Positions 11,843 through 21,912 of a stretch of DNA of 64,000 nt are shown here, one piece after another. This DNA comes from Linnemannia hyalina (Eukaryota; Mortierellomycota; Mortierellomycetes; Mortierellales; Mortierellaceae). The notes beneath the pieces are model-generated. The model was not told the origin of the DNA, did not search any database, and saw only the letters and a list, made by a program, of their open reading frames with translations. Every line of letters starts with the position of its first letter. Position 1 is the first letter of the stretch. The translations under genes and the position numbers were made by a program. The stretch lies in contig JAHRHY010000027.1 of the NCBI GenBank assembly GCA_019671135.1, forward strand, positions 1 through 64,000, read 5' to 3'.

Positions 11843-12159
11843 ATGGTGGGCATAGCTTAACAAAAGACGAGAAAACAGGTGTACTCCCTCGCCCAAAAAA
11901 AAGCGCTCCAACCTTTTTGTCCTGCCCGATTACCGATATGTAAAATATGTTTATGTTGATACTCTCTCCTTACGTTTTGCTCTTGTAATACTGCTAGATA
12001 ACTATGTCCATTTGGATTCTTTTGCTTTTGTATATGTACTCTTTATAGATGTATTTGTTATCTTTTTAAAAACTCCTTCCATAATTGTCTGTACAAATTC
12101 TTGCAACCTCCATTGGTATTCCATAACATATTCATCTATTTCGACCCAAGACGATTCCC
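11843..12159 (-). repeat. Family A terminal inverted repeat, right end of A1
   Basis: Inverse of 1520-1835, ending CGACCCAAGACGATTCCC at 12159. It is followed by ATA and then directly by the left tip of element B (GGAGGCC, 12163). Confidence 0.85.
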
Positions 12160-12162
12160 ATA

Positions 12163-12613
12163 GGAGGCCATCCATGTTCGGCTCCACCAACCATAGACTA
12201 CAGTATAAAAATATCTGTCAACACCTATTAAAACAGTGTGTTCCTTGAGAGTACAACAAATCTCATCAGCTTTTTCCTTCCACCAGTCTCCATTTTCTAC
12301 ATTCACCACCACTACTTTGTAACATCATCTACTTTAGCTGAGAAAGCCTTGGACATGATCATCTCATATTGGAAAGGAAATTACTATCTGTAATATCTAG
12401 GATCCAATATGAGATGATCATGTCCAAGGCTTTCTCAGCTAAAGTAGATGATGTTACAAAGTAGTGGTGGTGAATGTAGAAAATGGAGACTGGTGGAAGG
12501 AAAAAGCTGATGAGATTTGTTGTACTCTCAAGGAACACACTGTTTTAATAGGTGTTGACAGATATTTTTATACTGTAGTCTATGGTTGGTGGAGCCGAAC
12601 ATGGATGGCCTCC
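12163..12613. repeat. Fold-back tip of family B (left)
   Basis: 451-bp near-perfect palindrome: GGAGGCCATCCATG... pairs with ...CATGGATGGCCTCC, leaving a ~30-40-nt centre near 12392-12412. The same unit in inverse orientation forms the right tip (26511-26961). As single-stranded DNA or RNA it would form a ~200-bp hairpin. It could also be a separate fold-back MITE sharing the GGAGGCC terminus of family C; its position at both tips favours it being part of B. Confidence 0.75.
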
Positions 12614-13212
12614 TAGTAGAGCATTTGTTTTCGTGTTTATATAATTAGCGATGGTTACTAATATCTCCTTTTCATGATATATCCTATGTGTATATCCAAT
12701 ATAGCACTCGTGATACTGGTGATGATGTAGTGGTAGTTTTAAAAAAAAGTTGGATCCCGATTTTTTAAAAAAGGAGCATAGTGGCTTTAACAAACATTGG
12801 TTGTTGGAAAGAAAGGGTAGCTGATACGTTTTTAATGGCGTTATTGCTACACTTTCTCAACAATATTCGACATTCGACATTTGACATTCGGCATTCGATT
12901 CGACAGCTGACAAACTGTAGTTATTACCACAGTTATGATATTTGATATGAACGCATTTTGGATTACCTCGTGATTATTGTGATGTTTAATTTTAATACAT
13001 TCTTGATAAACTCGTAAGTATTACAATGTTTAATGTTGACATACTTTAGGTAAGCCCACGATTTGCACGACGTTTAATATTATTACACTTTGGTTGACTT
13101 ACAATTGTTATAGCATTTATTGTTATACAGATTGTAGGTAATTACGACAATGGTAAAAACAGAGATATCGCAATTAGACCATGTATTGTGGGTAGTTGTA
13201 GATATAACAATT

Positions 13213-14400
13213 ATATCGTTTAAAATAGACGTTCTTAAAACACATCACATATTTTATAATGCAAATGGCTATTATATTACAACGTTTCTATTGCATTTTG
13301 TGTGATAACAAGATAGAAAAAATGTGTTGTTAATAGAGTAATTATATCGTTAAAAATAGACGTTTCTTAAAACACATCACATATTTCGTGATGCAAATGG
13401 GTATGAACATTGTAACATTTCTATCGCATTTTGTGTGATAATAAGGTAGAGAAAATGTGTTGTTAACAGAGTAATCATGTCGTTTAAAATAGACGTTTCT
13501 TAAAACGTATCACATATTTCGTGATGCAAATGGGTATGAACATTGTAACCTTTCTATCGCATTTTGTATGATAATAAGGTAGAGAAAATGTGTTGTTTAA
13601 AGAGCAATTATGTCGTTAAAAATAGACGTTTCTTAAAACACATCACATATTTCGTGATGCAAATGGGTATGAACATTGTAACATTTCTATCGCATTTTGT
13701 ATAATAACAAGACAGAAAAATGTATTGTTAACAGAGTAATTATGTCGTTTAAAATAGACGTTTCTTAAAACGTATTACATATTTCGTGATGCAAATGGGT
13801 ATGAACATCGTGGCGTTTCTATCGCATTTTGTGTGATAATAAGGTAGAGAAAATGTGTTGTTAACAGAGTAATTATGTCGTTTAAAATAGACGTTTCTTA
13901 AAACGTATCACATATTTCGTGATGCAGATGGGTATGAACATTGTGACATTTCTATCGCATTTTGTGTGATAACAAGACAGAAAAAATGTATTGTTAACAG
14001 AGTAATTATGTCGTTTAAAATAGACGTTTCTTAAAACGTATCACATATTTCGTGATGCAAATGGGTATGAACATTGTGACATTTCTATCGCATTTTGTGT
14101 GATAATAAGGTAGAGAAAATGTGTTGTTTAAAGAGCAATTATGTCGTTAAAAATAGACGTTTCTTAAAACACATCACATATTTCGTGATGCAAATGGGTA
14201 TGAACATTGTAACATTTCTATCGCATTTTGTGTGATAACAAGACAGAAAAAAGAAGTTGTTAACAGAATAATTATGTCGTTTAAAATAGACGTTTCTTAA
14301 AACGTATCCCATATTTCGTGATGCAAATGGGTATGAACATTGTGACATTTCTATCGCATTTTGTGTGATAACAAGACAGAAAAAGAAGTTGTATAAAGAA
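13213..14400. repeat. ~133-bp tandem repeats in left inverted repeat of B
   Basis: Nine copies of a 131-133-bp unit containing TAGACGTTTCTTAAAACG, CACATATTTCGTGATGCAAA and TATCGCATTTTGTGTGATAA. Starts of the ACGTT(T)CTT motif are near 13230, 13361, 13494, 13627, 13759, 13892, 14025, 14158 and 14291. Mirrored at about 24720-25915. Repeated subterminal motifs of this kind are typical transposase or replication-protein binding arrays (inference). Confidence 0.85.
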
Positions 14401-14761
14401 AAGTTATGTAGACTTAGGAAATGTCTATAAAATATCGTTTGTATACTTTGGTGGTTGGGAGAAAATTGGTGGTTACAAAAAAGTGGTCGCAAAACCGCCA
14501 TGATGAAGTACTTTAACATCTGGTTGAGGGGCTTGCTCCCCTATCGTGTTTATCGTTAATAGTTTTAAAAAATCCAAAAGTGTGTTATATAAAGGAATTT
14601 TTGCTAATAGTTTACGTTTAAATTCTCTTGAAATAGATGATATATGCATTATATTTCTATCCAATCTATCATGGAATATGAGATAACTTCTTTTATAGTG
14701 CAACAAATCTAAAAGTGTATTGTAGTATAGGCATTCTTCCTAATGGTTTACTAGTTATGCA

Positions 14762-15007
14762 ATGCCAACACTTAAAGAAATTAAGCAAATAATAGCCATT
14801 TATATACATGAGCATCATATGCATCCTACAATGGCAATGTACTTGAGAGCTGTTTTGTTACGTGGTAAGTCTCAGCAAGAACTTAATGGTATGTCAAAGG
14901 AAGAACTGTGGGGATTAGTAGACTTTTTTGCACCAGATTTACAAAAACATATGCATACAATTGGTGCATTATCATGGTCAGCATACCAAAAATTTGCTTC
15001 AGAGTAA
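14762..15007 (+). CDS. 81-aa small protein of family B
   Basis: 81 aa, start MPTLKEIKQIIAIYIHEHHM; helical, His-rich near the N-terminus, with ...GMSKEELWGLVDFF in the middle. It lies 55 bp upstream of the Rep-like gene on the same strand, with TTTTTAAAAA in between, exactly where family A has its 90-aa gene. No recognisable sequence similarity to that protein by eye. Likely the functional counterpart; function unknown. Confidence 0.55.
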   Translation: MPTLKEIKQIIAIYIHEHHMHPTMAMYLRAVLLRGKSQQELNGMSKEELWGLVDFFAPDLQKHMHTIGALSWSAYQKFASE

Positions 15008-15062
15008 AGTGGTTTTTAAAAAGTTTGTAGTACATATCTCTGCAAACAGTAAGCTTTTCAAC

Positions 15063-15431
15063 ATGTCCGCTATACCTAAATCCATTAACAAGGCGCTGAA
15101 CTCATATGCCCATCTTATCTCTGATGTGGGCAAAGAGATTGCATTGCCTGGCAAACCGAAGACTGGCTGGAAAAAGTACTCAGAGATATTCTGCGATAGT
15201 TTAATACTCTGGGGATTGCACAACCGGGCTGCACTTGTTGACGAGCAGCGCAAAAACACCACTTCCAATATTCGCGAAGCTTTTAAAGACCTCGATGTTA
15301 GCCACTCCATGGTTAAAGTTGTTAACGAGGGTTATATCAAAGACAATAGTTTTTTTAGCTCTAAACTACTAGAAAAACATAGAAAAAAGTTTAGAAGTAC
15401 GGCCTTATACCATGCAGGATATTTCAGCATT
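15063..15431 (+). pseudogene. Rep-like protein of family B, N-terminal part (split by A2)
   Basis: First 123 codons, MSAIPKSINKALNSYAHL to YHAGYFSI. It aligns with the N-terminus of the family A protein (FCDSLILWG vs FCDSIIFWG; HRKKF vs HRKLF). The frame is cut at 15431 by A2. The remainder starts at 21913 with KVTLNELEA. Removing A2 and one ATT gives an uninterrupted 550-aa frame, so the gene was intact at the time of insertion. The run-on tail GNRLGSK comes from the A2 end and is not part of the protein. Confidence 0.85.
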
Positions 15432-16950
15432 GGGAATCGTCTTGGGTCGAAATAGATGAATATGTTGTGGAATACCAATGGAGGTTGCAAGAATTTGTAC
15501 AGACAATTATGGAAGGAGTTTTTAAAAAGATAACAAATACATCTATAAAGAGTACATATACAAAAGCAAAAGAATCCAAATGGACATAGTTATCTAGCAG
15601 TATTACAAGAGCAAAACGTAAGGAGAGAGTATCAACATAAACATATTTTACATATCGGTAATCGGGCAGGACAAAAAGGTTGGAGCGCTTTTTTTTGGGC
15701 GAGGGAGTACCCAACCCACGCATTGGAATATTAAAGTAGATCAAGAGTAGATTATAAAATAAGAGATACATAATAGGTCAACGTGGGGAATATATTTGTC
15801 GCGGATATCAAAGCCAATCTGTAAAACAAAATACACATCTAAATGGGAATCGTCTTGGGTCGAAATAGATGAATATGTTGTGGAATACCAATGGAGGTTG
15901 CAAGAATTTGTACAGACAATTATGGAAGGAGTTTTTAAAAAGATAACAAATACATCTATAAAGAGTACATATACAAAAGCAAAAGAATCCAAATGGACAT
16001 AGTTATCTAGCAGTATTACAAGAGCAAAACGTAAGGAGAGAGTATCAACATAAACATATTTTACATATCGGTAATCGGGCAGGACAAAAAGGTTGGAGCG
16101 CTTTTTTTTGGGCGAGGGAGTACCCAACCCACGCATTGGAATATTAAAGTAGATCAAGAGTAGATTATAAAATAAGAGATACATAATAGGTCAACGTGGG
16201 GAATATATTTGTCGCGGATATCAAAGCCAATCTGTAAAACAAAATACACATCTAAATGGGAATCGTCTTGGGTCGAAATAGATGAATATGTTGTGGAATA
16301 CCAATGGAGGTTGCAAGAATTTGTACAGACAATTATGGAAGGAGTTTTTAAAAAGATAACAAATACATCTATAAAGAGTACATATACAAAAGCAAAAGAA
16401 TCCAAATGGACATAGTTATCTAGCAGTATTACAAGAGCAAAACGTAAGGAGAGAGTATCAACATAAACATATTTTACATATCGGTAATCGGGCAGGACAA
16501 AAAGGTTGGAGCGCTTTTTTTTGGGCGAGGGAGTACCCAACCCACGCATTGGAATATTAAAGTAGATCAAGAGTAGATTATAAAATAAGAGATACATAAT
16601 AGGTCAACGTGGGGAATATATTTGTCGCGGATATCAAAGCCAATCTGTAAAACAAAATACACATCTAAATGGGAATCGTCTTGGGTCGAAATAGATGAAT
16701 ATGTTGTGGAATACCAATGGAGGTTGCAAGAATTTGTACAGACAATTATGGAAGGAGTTTTTAAAAAGATAACAAATACATCTATAAAGAGTACATATAC
16801 AAAAGCAAAAGAATCCAAATGGACATAGTTATCTAGCAGTATTACAAGAGCAAAACGTAAGGAGAGAGTATCAACATAAACATATTTTACATATCGGTAA
16901 TCGGGCAGGACAAAAAGGTTGGAGCGCTTTTTTTTGGGCGAGGGAGTACA
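15432..16950 (+). repeat. 413-bp tandem array at left end of A2
   Basis: GGGAATCG starts at 15432, 15845, 16258 and 16671, an exact 413-bp period. Each unit is the ~280-bp terminal sequence (to GGGCGAGGGAGTAC) plus a 133-bp linker (CCAACCCACGCATTGG ... ACACATCTAAAT). The fourth copy runs into the unique element sequence. Recurrent 147-aa and 68-aa frames here are products of the repeat, not genes. The right end has one such unit (21497-21909). Confidence 0.9.
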
Positions 16951-17165
16951 CCTGTTTTCTCGTCTTTTGTTAAGCTATGCCCACCATTTTAAAACACCTA
17001 CGTTCATATAACATATATAGCATTTATACGTGTGTCCCCGGTGAATCTCATGCATATACATCATGATGATAATGGTACCAGCTTGGTTGACAGTACATGA
17101 ATTTCCTGGGAATAATTCCCATAATACTACTTATGGAAGGTATATATATTGCACATTTTAAAAGT

Positions 17166-17558
17166 TTATTCCGATAGCTCAACAACATTGGCTGTATCTA
17201 ATTCTTCCTCTTGATTTACCATAAGACCACTGGCAAATCCTTTGATCAAGGCATTTATTATATAAATCTCCCTCTTCTGCTGGGAAATAATTTGGTTCAT
17301 CTTATCCATTTCTTTCTCTAATTTTCTGACACGTTTCTTTAACTTCTTATTCTCATACTGTAAATCATCATCGGATTGTTGCACATCCTCATCTTTCTTA
17401 CATCTCCCAGATTTCACATGCTTTCCACCATTCTTTTTTGCCTGATAGCTCTCCTTGGAAGACTTTATCTTGCATTCCTTACATGTATTTCTGGAATCAT
17501 CGTAGAAATCATATGAAGGCTTCTTTTGGTCACATCTGTTGCAAATCCTTTTTGGCAT
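17166..17558 (-). CDS. Cys4 zinc / coiled-coil protein of family A (A2)
   Basis: 130 aa, same protein as at 11272-11664 with one or two substitutions. Cysteines 6, 9, 26 and 29 and the coiled coil are kept. Divergent from the 90-aa gene at 17754 across a ~195-bp spacer that contains the conserved ATTCCCGGGAA-like palindrome region (17608-17622) and AATATAGATGTCAAG. TTTTAAAAG follows the stop. Confidence 0.65.
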   Translation of the reverse strand: MPKRICNRCDQKKPSYDFYDDSRNTCKECKIKSSKESYQAKKNGGKHVKSGRCKKDEDVQQSDDDLQYENKKLKKRVRKLEKEMDKMNQIISQQKREIYIINALIKGFASGLMVNQEEELDTANVVELSE

Positions 17559-17753
17559 ATTAGGCGGAATGGTGATCTCTTGATACTTGATATACCACGT
17601 TTTTTCCCGGGAATATTTCTCTCAATGTTTGTGTTTGAGGGCCATATACAACAATATCTAATATAGATGTCAAGTTGTATCTATTCAAGGGAGTAATTGA
17701 CAAAGCAGTACATTATGGAACACGGATCTTAAAGTCTTAACTCCGTAATTATT

Positions 17754-18026
17754 ATGCCCAGGCCATCACGTTTAACTAAATCGCGCCAGCGGGAAGTTGT
17801 TGCCGATTTTATCTATGCAAAGAATCTGGAGTTGTGTATGTTTATCTATTTGGATGAATTTCTGGACTATCATCGTAATCTCTTTCCACAAGACGCCACT
17901 ACATTTGGGACAAACGGCATAAAGAAACTATTGGAGGCATCCTATCAACTCATCCGTGAGAAAATACGTAATGCGGGATTGCTTACAAATAAGGATGCTG
18001 GTGAATACATGCTTAGAAGAAACTGA
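17754..18026 (+). CDS. 90-aa helical protein of family A (A2)
   Basis: 90 aa, MPRPSRLTKSRQREVVADFI to MLRRN. It differs from the A1/A5 copies at about ten positions, mostly conservative, which suggests protein-level selection between subfamilies. It lies 46 bp upstream of the Rep-like start with TTTTTAAAACC between them. Function unknown. Confidence 0.6.
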   Translation: MPRPSRLTKSRQREVVADFIYAKNLELCMFIYLDEFLDYHRNLFPQDATTFGTNGIKKLLEASYQLIREKIRNAGLLTNKDAGEYMLRRN

Positions 18027-18072
18027 CAACCTAAATCTTACACTTTTTAAAACCTTAAGTATAACTTCTACA

Positions 18073-19776
18073 ATGTCTCCAACCAAAGAATCTATTGTAA
18101 ATACAGCTTTCAACGAAGTTTCCCACTTGCTGTCAAATGTGGGTAGCCTAAAGTCTGCTCCACCTGGAAGTATAGAGAGAAAAGGGTTTACTAAGTTTTC
18201 GAAGCTCTTCTGCGATTCCATCATCTTTTGGGGTATATATAATTTTGCTGACAATTCCACTAAAGGTACGGCAATTGGAAAGTACATTGCGGAACTGCGC
18301 GATGCATTCAACCACATGAATTTAGATGTGGAATCCGTAAAGTTTTTGGATGCTAGGGCTGTTAAAATGGATGACAACTATTTTTCTGCACGCATGGTCA
18401 AACGCCATAGAAGGCTGTTTGTTGGAAAGGAATACCAGCATGGCTTTATTACCATTAAGGTTTCTCTAGATTTTTCACGAGCTAAGATTGTTGTGCCAAT
18501 TTTGGACGGCATGTTGCCTATCTTGAACGAGAGTGGCATTGCTTTACATGACATAGACTTCGCCTATGATTGTACGCGTATTACCACACGGTTTTATGTA
18601 GAGAAATTACTAAAAGAAGGTAATAATACGGAAATTGTAGATGATTTAGGAAGAGTTGGACATCATTGCATTTCATGGAGAAGTTTAGAAGATGATAGAA
18701 AGAATATCCGATATAAGGTGTATAACAAATTTGTTCAGATTTTGGAAAGTGCCGAGGTGCGAAAGAGCCTTGGTTCACGTTTGGAGGATTTGGTGGAGAA
18801 AGAAACAGCATTTGGACGACGAGTTAAAAAATATAAAAAGCATGGTTATAGTCGTATCGAGCTGACGTTTGAAGGTTCATCTTTGAGATCTCTTCAGTCA
18901 TATCAAGACGAAATGGACAAGACAAAGAATCTCTTGAAGAAATGTAAAACATTTAAATGTTCCTTTGAGATGCAGTGGGAGGAACGTGCAAAATGCATTA
19001 CCTCGATGGTGGCTGTACATTTTCCACATGAGAAACTGTTTGCTTATTGTCACTGGTGGAATTCGGTAACCTCTAAGAAGTATGGATATATGTGGCAAAA
19101 CTTTAAGAACCCCGAGCTTATTACACTTTTGCTGGCTAACTATTCCTTTAACGATAGACCTATATACTTTGTGGAAGGACATGTAAAAGAGGTAAATGGG
19201 AAAGAGAAAGTTATTTTGGGCGAAATAAGGACATTTAAGCGCGAGCCTGGATGTACTGCCATTACACTAGTTGCTGGCTCGCAAAAAGGAATGTTTCCTT
19301 CAAGGGATGCATCTCCTAATGTCATTCGTAAATTTAGCAAAGTTGGAATTGTGGAAGTTGACAACATCTCTATTGCCTGGCCAAAGCGTGTTCATAACAG
19401 GTATAGTGCCCCACTTGCAGATATCTTCGAATATGATGAAGATACAGTAGACACAAATGTATTACATCTGAAAACTATTCATGTTTCGATGTATACTGCA
19501 GCCCACCAAATTTTAGAGCCTGATGAAGAGTATACCATTGTGGCGGCCGGTCTCAAAGAATTTCGTTCTGAACGTCGTTGGCATTTTATTACAGCATGTG
19601 GCATAAAGGTGCGCGAAGGAAAATCGTTGGCAAAGATTTGGAGACCATGGCGTGTGGAGCATCTTCAAGGTCTACAGAGAATTGGTAGTGTGAAAGGTGT
19701 GCCGTTCATGACATTTCGAGCGATTAGAGTGGTTAATTCACATAATATACTTGATATGAAGTGCGAGCGCGTTTGA
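18073..19776 (+). CDS. Rep-like protein of family A (A2), intact
   Basis: 567 aa. The start MSPTKESIVN at 18073 is chosen over the longer open frame because all copies align from this Met. Core: LHDIDFAYDC (about 158-167), VGHHCISW (195-202), IRYKVYNKFVQILES (212-226), YSRIELTF (259-266). The order D-x-D...D, G..C.SW, Y-N-K...E, R-x-E recalls bacterial and phage rolling-circle initiators (Rep_trans / filamentous-phage gpII-type). This is a motif-level resemblance only. The second half (about 330-567: HWWNSVT, SFNDRPIYF, CTAITLVAG) is conserved with family B but unassigned. It could instead be a novel nuclease or transposase partner. Confidence 0.75.
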   Translation: MSPTKESIVNTAFNEVSHLLSNVGSLKSAPPGSIERKGFTKFSKLFCDSIIFWGIYNFADNSTKGTAIGKYIAELRDAFNHMNLDVESVKFLDARAVKMDDNYFSARMVKRHRRLFVGKEYQHGFITIKVSLDFSRAKIVVPILDGMLPILNESGIALHDIDFAYDCTRITTRFYVEKLLKEGNNTEIVDDLGRVGHHCISWRSLEDDRKNIRYKVYNKFVQILESAEVRKSLGSRLEDLVEKETAFGRRVKKYKKHGYSRIELTFEGSSLRSLQSYQDEMDKTKNLLKKCKTFKCSFEMQWEERAKCITSMVAVHFPHEKLFAYCHWWNSVTSKKYGYMWQNFKNPELITLLLANYSFNDRPIYFVEGHVKEVNGKEKVILGEIRTFKREPGCTAITLVAGSQKGMFPSRDASPNVIRKFSKVGIVEVDNISIAWPKRVHNRYSAPLADIFEYDEDTVDTNVLHLKTIHVSMYTAAHQILEPDEEYTIVAAGLKEFRSERRWHFITACGIKVREGKSLAKIWRPWRVEHLQGLQRIGSVKGVPFMTFRAIRVVNSHNILDMKCERV

Positions 19777-19811
19777 GAGGTTTTTAAAAACTTTGGAAAG
19801 ACTTTTGTTAA

Positions 19812-21092
19812 TTATAGACTGGTATTATCGTCTTCGTGGTTTGACATTTCCTCGTCATCATCCTTATTTGACGTTTGTTCATCATCATCATCTGAAGCAA
19901 CATCTATTCCTACAAATTTCTCTTGCATTCTTTGTAACTCAAGACCGTTTTCCAGTTTGTTTTGTACTGTAATGGTTTGTGTTAACTCTGGGACAAGTTG
20001 CCTTTCTCGTGGATAATCTACTCCTTCTTCCATCCATCCACGATGATGTGGCTGCTCTTCGATGTCCACTGCTTTAACAAAGTTGCGAATATTTAGCAAC
20101 AAAAGACAAAGGCGGAATGTAAGATTAAACTCCTTTTTGGATCCAACTCGAACAATCTCCTTGTTATTAAACTTGGCGAATGTTTTCATGAGATCACCAA
20201 AGACAGCCTCTGACGTAGATCGAAATCCACCAAACATAGCATTAAAGTTGGATTCCTCTTCGTGGAGTTGCTGTAGTCGTTTCTTACGAATGGGAAAACA
20301 GAAGTTACGCTCGTCCAACTTTTCTTTTTCCACAATATCGCCAATGTATTGTGTATATCCTCCATCGAGAGCAATACAGTCCATGTTGTTGATCTTCTTA
20401 CCAATGCCCATCTCTTGTAACATTTTCCCATCGTTGTTATCACGACATGACGCTGATTTGGATACAAAGAGAACCATTCCATTGGCATCGATGGCCACTT
20501 GCGTTCTCAAACCCGATTTCTTTAGCTTATAAGAATACATTGCTGCTTTATCTTCCCCATATGTTGCTCGAGAGTCATGACCATCCAAGTAGAGAGTTAC
20601 ATGCTTGAACATTGGGGGATTTTTCCAATTGGCTGTTCGAATACGAATTTCCAGCGAAGAGAACATAGATGCAAAACAGCGTGTAATCTCCTTCTCAAAT
20701 AATGCACGTTCCACCTTGACAAATATGCTGTATATCAAATGGAATGTGGACTTTGGCATATACTGTGCCATGGAATCCATAGTCTCTCCAGCGACGAAAA
20801 AGTACAGAAATGCAATTCCTTTCTCAAGTGCGTTATATGGACCAGGGAAATAGTGTTTACTCCAGATGGTAGATAGAAAGAAAAACACTGGTATGGCTCC
20901 AAGTCTCTTCATCAACACCTTTTTCATATCCTGTATTCTTGCGATTGGTTTCAACTCTGAACGATGAAATGTCTTGACCTTTGGGCACATTGGCCACGGT
21001 TCATCAAGAAATCCCCATTCGTTCTCCAACAGATTATCAAGCAGCCGTGCAAGTTTCTTTGGCGTAGGGTTTACGACGGTATCAGTCTCCAT
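19812..21092 (-). CDS. DDE_Tnp_4-like transposase of family A (A2), intact
   Basis: 426 aa from METDTVVN (21092); the open frame extends 12 codons upstream, but the first Met at this position matches other copies. Presumed DDE triad: D170 in LYLDGHDSRAT, D243 in CIALDGGY, E295 in FRSTSEAVFGDL, spacing 72 and 51, as in DDE_Tnp_4 (PIF/Harbinger/IS5-like). Between D1 and D2 is the SYKLKKSGLRTQVAIDANG block typical of these enzymes. Acidic tail with D/E runs. Tail-to-tail with Rep-like (35 bp, TTTTTAAAAA). Expected to cut at the GGGAATCG ends and make 3-bp duplications, in agreement with ATT at A2. Confidence 0.85.
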   Translation of the reverse strand: METDTVVNPTPKKLARLLDNLLENEWGFLDEPWPMCPKVKTFHRSELKPIARIQDMKKVLMKRLGAIPVFFFLSTIWSKHYFPGPYNALEKGIAFLYFFVAGETMDSMAQYMPKSTFHLIYSIFVKVERALFEKEITRCFASMFSSLEIRIRTANWKNPPMFKHVTLYLDGHDSRATYGEDKAAMYSYKLKKSGLRTQVAIDANGMVLFVSKSASCRDNNDGKMLQEMGIGKKINNMDCIALDGGYTQYIGDIVEKEKLDERNFCFPIRKKRLQQLHEEESNFNAMFGGFRSTSEAVFGDLMKTFAKFNNKEIVRVGSKKEFNLTFRLCLLLLNIRNFVKAVDIEEQPHHRGWMEEGVDYPRERQLVPELTQTITVQNKLENGLELQRMQEKFVGIDVASDDDDEQTSNKDDDEEMSNHEDDNTSL

Positions 21093-21179
21093 AATGTCGT
21101 TTTCTGCAAAAATAGGGATTACACACACGTAATTATGTCAATTATTCCCTAGAATTCCCCAGATATGTCATATTAAGAA

Positions 21180-21909
21180 ATGGTGGGCATAGCTTAACAA
21201 AAGACGAGAAAACAGGTGTACTCCCTCGCCCAAAAAAAAGCGCTCCAACCTTTTTGTCCTGCCCGATTACCGATATGTAAAATATGTTTATGTTGATACT
21301 CTCTCCTTACGTTTTGCTCTTGTAATACTGCTAGATAACTATGTCCATTTGGATTCTTTTGCTTTTGTATATGTACTCTTTATAGATGTATTTGTTATCT
21401 TTTTAAAAACTCCTTCCATAATTGTCTGTACAAATTCTTGCAACCTCCATTGGTATTCCACAACATATTCATCTATTTCGACCCAAGACGATTCCCATTT
21501 AGATGTGTATTTTGTTTTACAGATTGGCTTTGATATCCGCGACAAATATATTCCCCACGTTGACCTATTATGTATCTCTTATTTTATAATCTACTCTTGA
21601 TCTACTTTAATATTCCAATGCGTGGGTTGGGTACTCCCTCGCCCAAAAAAAAGCGCTCCAACCTTTTTGTCCTGCCCGATTACCGATATGTAAAATATGT
21701 TTATGTTGATACTCTCTCCTTACGTTTTGCTCTTGTAATACTGCTAGATAACTATGTCCATTTGGATTCTTTTGCTTTTGTATATGTACTCTTTATAGAT
21801 GTATTTGTTATCTTTTTAAAAACTCCTTCCATAATTGTCTGTACAAATTCTTGCAACCTCCATTGGTATTCCACAACATATTCATCTATTTCGACCCAAG
21901 ACGATTCCC
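21180..21909 (-). repeat. Right terminal repeats of A2
   Basis: Inverse of the left end: ATGGTGGGCATAGC (21180) through the T/A run to CGATTCCC at 21496, then a 134-bp linker and a second terminal copy ending CGATTCCC at 21909. So the right end has one extra 413-bp unit, against three on the left. Confidence 0.85.
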
Positions 21910-21912
21910 ATT

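Larger units (their letters stand above)
1520..12159. mobile_element. Family A transposon A1, interrupted by C1
   Basis: Element bounded by inverted repeats of ~316 bp: left 1520-1835 starting GGGAATCGTCTTGGG, right 11843-12159 ending in its complement. Gene order is transposase (+), Rep-like (-), 90-aa (-), Cys4/coiled-coil (+). The Rep-like gene is split by element C1 (3939-9753). Without C1 the element is about 4.8 kb. The left flank is ATT (1517-1519) and the right flank ATA (12160-12162); these differ, so the two ends may come from different insertion events joined by recombination. The transposase copy carries two frameshifts, so A1 is unlikely to be autonomous. Confidence 0.8.
15432..21909. 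mobile_element. Family A transposon A2 (TSD ATT, genes intact)
   Basis: 6,478-bp element inserted in the family B Rep-like gene. Flanks are ATT (15429-15431) and ATT (21910-21912). Ends are GGGAATCGTCTTGGG and its complement. Genes: Cys4/coiled-coil (-), 90-aa (+), Rep-like (+), transposase (-), all open. The terminal region has been expanded by tandem duplication of a 413-bp unit, three extra units on the left and one on the right. Candidate functional element. Confidence 0.9.

Noticed and set aside
13213..14400. CRISPR-like array
   Set aside because: Units are ~133 bp with no spacer structure, are mirrored exactly in the other arm of element B, and the setting is eukaryotic.
15424..16597. 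Recurrent 115-171-aa open frames on the minus strand (also at 1512-1799, 21570-21914, 28309-28824)
   Set aside because: They are read through family A terminal repeats, recur identically with each repeat, are on the opposite strand in inverse copies, and are rich in F/Y/V/I as expected from AT-rich non-coding DNA.
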